This document shows positions 6,533 to 8,850 of a stretch of 8,850 nt of DNA, piece after piece. The stretch spans positions 1 through 8,850 of the forward strand of contig VSNB01000136.1 in NCBI GenBank assembly GCA_009774055.1, read 5' to 3'. Made by a program: the position numbers and the translations under genes. Under the pieces are notes generated by a model. It saw only the letters and a program-made list of their open reading frames with translations, was not told the origin of the DNA and did not search any database. Within the stretch, counting starts at the first letter, position 1; each line of letters begins with the position of its first letter. Origin of the DNA: Clostridiales bacterium. Its GTDB lineage: Bacteria > Bacillota > Clostridia > Oscillospirales > Oscillospiraceae.

Positions 6533-6816
6533 ATCCTGCTATATATACGTTTACCGCCGTAATTGAGCCCGTTCCGAACAAGCACGGCGCCTTCGTCCGG
6601 TTTCCCCACGACGTCCGGCAGGAGTTCGGCAAGGGCCGGGTAAAGGTCCGGGCCGTCTTCGACGGGGCGCCCTACGAGGGAAGCCTGGTCAACATGGGCG
6701 TGAAAAACCCCGACGGGTCCGTCTGCTATATCATCGGCGTCCGGAAGGACATCCAAGCGAAAATCGGAAAGGGCCCCGGCGACGCCGTCGCCGTGACGGT
6801 CCAGGAACGGCCATAA
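6529..6816 (+). CDS. DUF1905 domain-containing protein
   Basis: A 95-residue protein that is essentially a single DUF1905 domain, a small beta-rich fold of unknown function. The family pattern is visible along its length: YTFTAVIEPV near the N-terminus (6-15), GAFVRFPHDV (20-29), FGKGRVKVRAVFDG (33-46), YEGSLVNMG (49-57), YIIGVRKDIQAKIGK (68-82) and the closing GDAVAVTV (84-91). No catalytic residues are known for this family and no signal peptide is present. The alternative start at 6523 would add two residues; an in-frame TGA at 6502-6504 rules out anything longer. It ends 13 bases before the XdhC-family gene, so it is probably cotranscribed with it, although a functional link is not established. 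I see no convincing promoter in the junction before it, so readthrough from the dehydrogenase-like gene is possible. Confidence 0.85.
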   Translation: MNPAIYTFTAVIEPVPNKHGAFVRFPHDVRQEFGKGRVKVRAVFDGAPYEGSLVNMGVKNPDGSVCYIIGVRKDIQAKIGKGPGDAVAVTVQERP

Positions 6817-6829
6817 GAAGGAGGACTGG

Positions 6830-7873
6830 ATGAAAAAGCTGTTTGCCGCCCTGCGCCGGGAGCTGGGCGAGGGCCGGGGCGCGGTGCTGTGCAGCGTCGT
6901 TGCCAGCCATGGCTCCACCCCCCGGGGGGCGGGCGCGAAAATGCTGGTATTGGAAAACGGGCAGACTCTGGGCACCGTCGGCGGCGGCGCGGTGGAATAC
7001 CGGGCCGGCCAGCTGGCGGCGGAGCTGCTGGACCGGAAGCGGTCCCGGTTCGAGGCGTACCGCCTCTCCGCCGGGGAGACGGCCGACATCGGCATGATCT
7101 GCGGCGGCGGCGTGCGCATATACTTTCAGTATTTTGATCCGGCGGATTCAACTTGCTGTAACATATTGGCCCAGGCGATAGAGCTGCTGGACCGCCCCGG
7201 CCCCTCCTGGCTGGTCACCGCCATGGACGCGGAGGGCTGGCATATGGGGACCTTTGACCGGGAACACGGCCTGAGGGGCCTGGACGTCCCCGTGGAGCGG
7301 CTGGAGCCCCTGCTGGGAAGCCGGGGGATGCTGGCGGAGGAGGAGACGCGGACCCTCTTCGCCGAGCCCCTGACCCGACCGGGGACGGTCTACCTCTTCG
7401 GCGCGGGCCATGTGGCCCGGGCGCTGGCCTCCCTCCTGTCCATGACGGACTTCCGGACGGTGGTCTACGACCAGCGGGAGCATGCCGTCACCCGGGCGTT
7501 CTTCCCGGACGCCGCCGGACTCCTCACCGGCCCCTTTTCGGAGGCTCTGGTACGGACCGGAGCCGTGACGGCGGAGGACTACGTGGTGATCATGACCCCC
7601 GGGCACCAGGCGGACTACGAGGTCCTGGTCCAGGCCCTGCGGACGCCGGCAAAATACATCGGCTGCATCGGCAGCAGGAAAAAAATCGCCGCCACCCGGG
7701 AACGCCTCCTGGCGGACAGCTTTTCCCCGGCGGAGATCGGCCGGGTCCACGCCCCCATCGGCCTGCCCATCGGCGGGGAAACCCCGGCGGAGGTGGCGGT
7801 GAGCGTAGCGGCCCAGCTCATCGCCTGTCGGTCCGGGCGGCTGGAGAAGGAGGGAAACCATGCTGCAGATTGA
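6830..7873 (+). CDS. XdhC/CoxI family molybdoenzyme maturation factor
   Basis: A 347-residue cytosolic protein with both halves of the XdhC family. The N-terminal XdhC/CoxI domain has SHGSTPRGAGAKMLV (26-40), GTVGGGAVE (48-56) and MICGGG with C91 (89-94). The C-terminal Rossmann-type domain has VYLFGAGHVARALA (187-200), MTPGHQADYEVL (255-266), YIGCIGSRKK (276-285) and the family's HAPIGLPIGGETPAEVAVSV (307-326). Characterised XdhC proteins bind molybdenum cofactor and help insert its sulfurated form into xanthine-dehydrogenase-type enzymes. That this one serves such an enzyme is inference, since no hydroxylase gene is inside the window. The RBS AAGGAGGA (6818-6825) lies 4 bases before the ATG. 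The last 14 bases overlap the next gene, indicating one operon. The family call is firm; the partner enzyme is unknown. Confidence 0.94.
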   Translation: MKKLFAALRRELGEGRGAVLCSVVASHGSTPRGAGAKMLVLENGQTLGTVGGGAVEYRAGQLAAELLDRKRSRFEAYRLSAGETADIGMICGGGVRIYFQYFDPADSTCCNILAQAIELLDRPGPSWLVTAMDAEGWHMGTFDREHGLRGLDVPVERLEPLLGSRGMLAEEETRTLFAEPLTRPGTVYLFGAGHVARALASLLSMTDFRTVVYDQREHAVTRAFFPDAAGLLTGPFSEALVRTGAVTAEDYVVIMTPGHQADYEVLVQALRTPAKYIGCIGSRKKIAATRERLLADSFSPAEIGRVHAPIGLPIGGETPAEVAVSVAAQLIACRSGRLEKEGNHAAD

Positions 7874-8850
7874 ACGGGTCAAGCTGGAACTGGACGAGGA
7901 GGAGTCCCTCCTGGGGCGGAAGGCGGCGGCGATCCTGCGCCTGCCCCAGGAGGAGCTCCGGGAGCTGCGCGTCCTCCGCAAGGCCGTCGACGCCCGGGAG
8001 GGGGTGCGGTTCGTCTACACCCTTCAGGTCCAGGTGAAAAACGAGAACGCCGTCCTGCGGCGGTGCCGAAACCGGAACGTCTTTCCGGCGGACACGGCGC
8101 GGTACCAGCTGCCCCCCGCCGTACCGCCGCCGGAGGTTCCGCCGGTGGTAGTGGGTGCGGGGCCGGGAGGGCTGTTCTGCGCCCTGGCTCTGGCCCGGTG
8201 CGGCGCGCGGCCCATCCTCCTAGAGCGGGGCTGGAATGTGGAGCGGCGGACGGAGGATGTGGAGCGGTTCTGGGAAACGGGGCGGCTGGACCTGGAGTCC
8301 AATGTCCAGTTTGGCGAGGGCGGCGCGGGAGCCTTCTCCGACGGCAAGCTGAACACCGGCACCCGGGACCCCCGCCACCGCTTCATTCTGGAAACCCTGG
8401 TCCGCCACGGCGCGCCGGAGAACATCCTCGTCGACGCCAAGCCCCATGTGGGTACGGACCGGCTCCGCGTCGTGCTGGCCGGCATGCGGCGGGAGCTGGA
8501 GGAGCTGGGGTGCAGCATCCGTTTCGGCAGCCGGCTCACCGGGCTGGAGCTGCGGGAGGGGTGTCTGGCGGCCCTGGAGGTCATGGGGCCGGAGGGGCCC
8601 TTCCGCCTCCCGGCCCGGCAGGCCGTCCTGGCCCTGGGCAACAGTGCGCGGGACACCTTCGAAATGCTCCTCGCCGCCGGAGTTCCCATGGAGCCCAAGC
8701 CCCTGGCGGTGGGAGTCCGCATTGAACACCGGCAGGCGGACATTGACCTGGCCCAGTACAAGTCCTTGGCGGGCCATCCCCGGCTGCCGGCCTCCAGCTA
8801 TAAGCTCAGCTGCCACCTGGAGGGCGGGCGGGGGGTGTTCAGCTTCTGCG
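7860..8850 (+). CDS. FAD-dependent dehydrogenase, COG2509-type (3' end outside window)
   Basis: The first 330 residues of a longer protein are present; the frame is open at the window edge and family members are usually about 450-540 residues. Residues 1-85 form the small N-terminal domain typical of the family (KAAAILRLPQEEL..., RKAVDAR). The FAD-binding Rossmann motif VVVGAGPGGLFCALALA spans 96-112, followed by LERG (121-124). The hallmark NVQFGEGGAGAFSDGKLNT is at 148-166, with KPHVGTDRL (194-202), LALGNSARDTFEML (257-270) and KPLAVGVRIEH (280-290). These identify the uncharacterised 'FAD-dependent dehydrogenase' group; the electron donor and substrate are not known. ATG 7860 is preceded by AAGGAGGG (7847-7854) with 5-base spacing inside the XdhC gene, and the two reading frames overlap by 14 bases, so the pair is probably coupled. 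Called through codon-by-codon reading from 7860 without interruption. Confidence 0.93.
   Translation, partial: MLQIERVKLELDEEESLLGRKAAAILRLPQEELRELRVLRKAVDAREGVRFVYTLQVQVKNENAVLRRCRNRNVFPADTARYQLPPAVPPPEVPPVVVGAGPGGLFCALALARCGARPILLERGWNVERRTEDVERFWETGRLDLESNVQFGEGGAGAFSDGKLNTGTRDPRHRFILETLVRHGAPENILVDAKPHVGTDRLRVVLAGMRRELEELGCSIRFGSRLTGLELREGCLAALEVMGPEGPFRLPARQAVLALGNSARDTFEMLLAAGVPMEPKPLAVGVRIEHRQADIDLAQYKSLAGHPRLPASSYKLSCHLEGGRGVFSFC

Noticed and set aside
5331..6632. A 433-codon minus-strand frame opposite the dehydrogenase-like gene
   Set aside because: Low-complexity composition, no motif and no RBS; it spans two + strand genes and a junction. The + strand protein has clear Rossmann and LDH-like landmarks.
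6142..7119. A 325-codon minus-strand frame across the DUF1905 and XdhC genes
   Set aside because: Pro/Arg/Ser-rich shadow translation that crosses several + strand gene boundaries; no recognisable domain.
7148..7981. A 277-codon minus-strand frame opposite the XdhC and FAD genes
   Set aside because: Antisense shadow of two firmly identified + strand genes.

Overview
The window is GC-rich and densely coding. Every gene I accept is on the + strand, with short or negative intergenic distances and strong GGAGG-type ribosome binding sites. Base composition, gene families (COG2509-type FAD enzyme, XdhC family, DUF1905, lipoprotein-like secreted domain) and codon use suggest a high-GC member of the Clostridia, such as a gut Oscillospirales bacterium. 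That placement is inferred from gene style; no rRNA or marker gene is present.

Layout: (1) positions 1-450 hold the C-terminal end of a probable exported protein or lipoprotein, closed by a strong intrinsic terminator (469-504). (2) A well-formed sigma-A-type promoter (520-548) and a strong RBS start a 1601-residue multidomain protein (592-5397). I read it, in order, as an uncharacterised N-terminus, an HD phosphohydrolase domain, about 560 residues of alpha-helical HEAT/ARM-like sequence, a NadD-like nucleotidylyltransferase, a degenerate GNAT-like region, and a type I phosphoribosyltransferase-like domain. (3) Its stop codon overlaps the start of a lactate/malate-dehydrogenase-like protein (5394-6401), so the two are probably translationally coupled. 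(4) A 127-base junction with atypical composition follows; it could encode a 43-residue peptide but may be non-coding. (5) A second tight cluster follows: a DUF1905 protein (6529-6816), an XdhC-family molybdoenzyme maturation factor (6830-7873) and a COG2509-type FAD-dependent dehydrogenase (7860 to the window edge, incomplete).

The most interesting unit is the giant fusion protein with its coupled dehydrogenase-like partner. Its domains are those of nucleotide or NAD-type cofactor chemistry: PRPP-dependent nucleotide formation, adenylyl transfer, phosphohydrolysis and an NAD-binding dehydrogenase fold. They sit on one polypeptide with a large helical scaffold. Several catalytic loops differ from the canonical families, so substrate and activity cannot be assigned from sequence alone. 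The downstream cluster looks like ordinary redox metabolism and enzyme maturation. I see no tRNA, rRNA, CRISPR array, insertion sequence or phage gene. No stretch over 300 bases lacks a gene.
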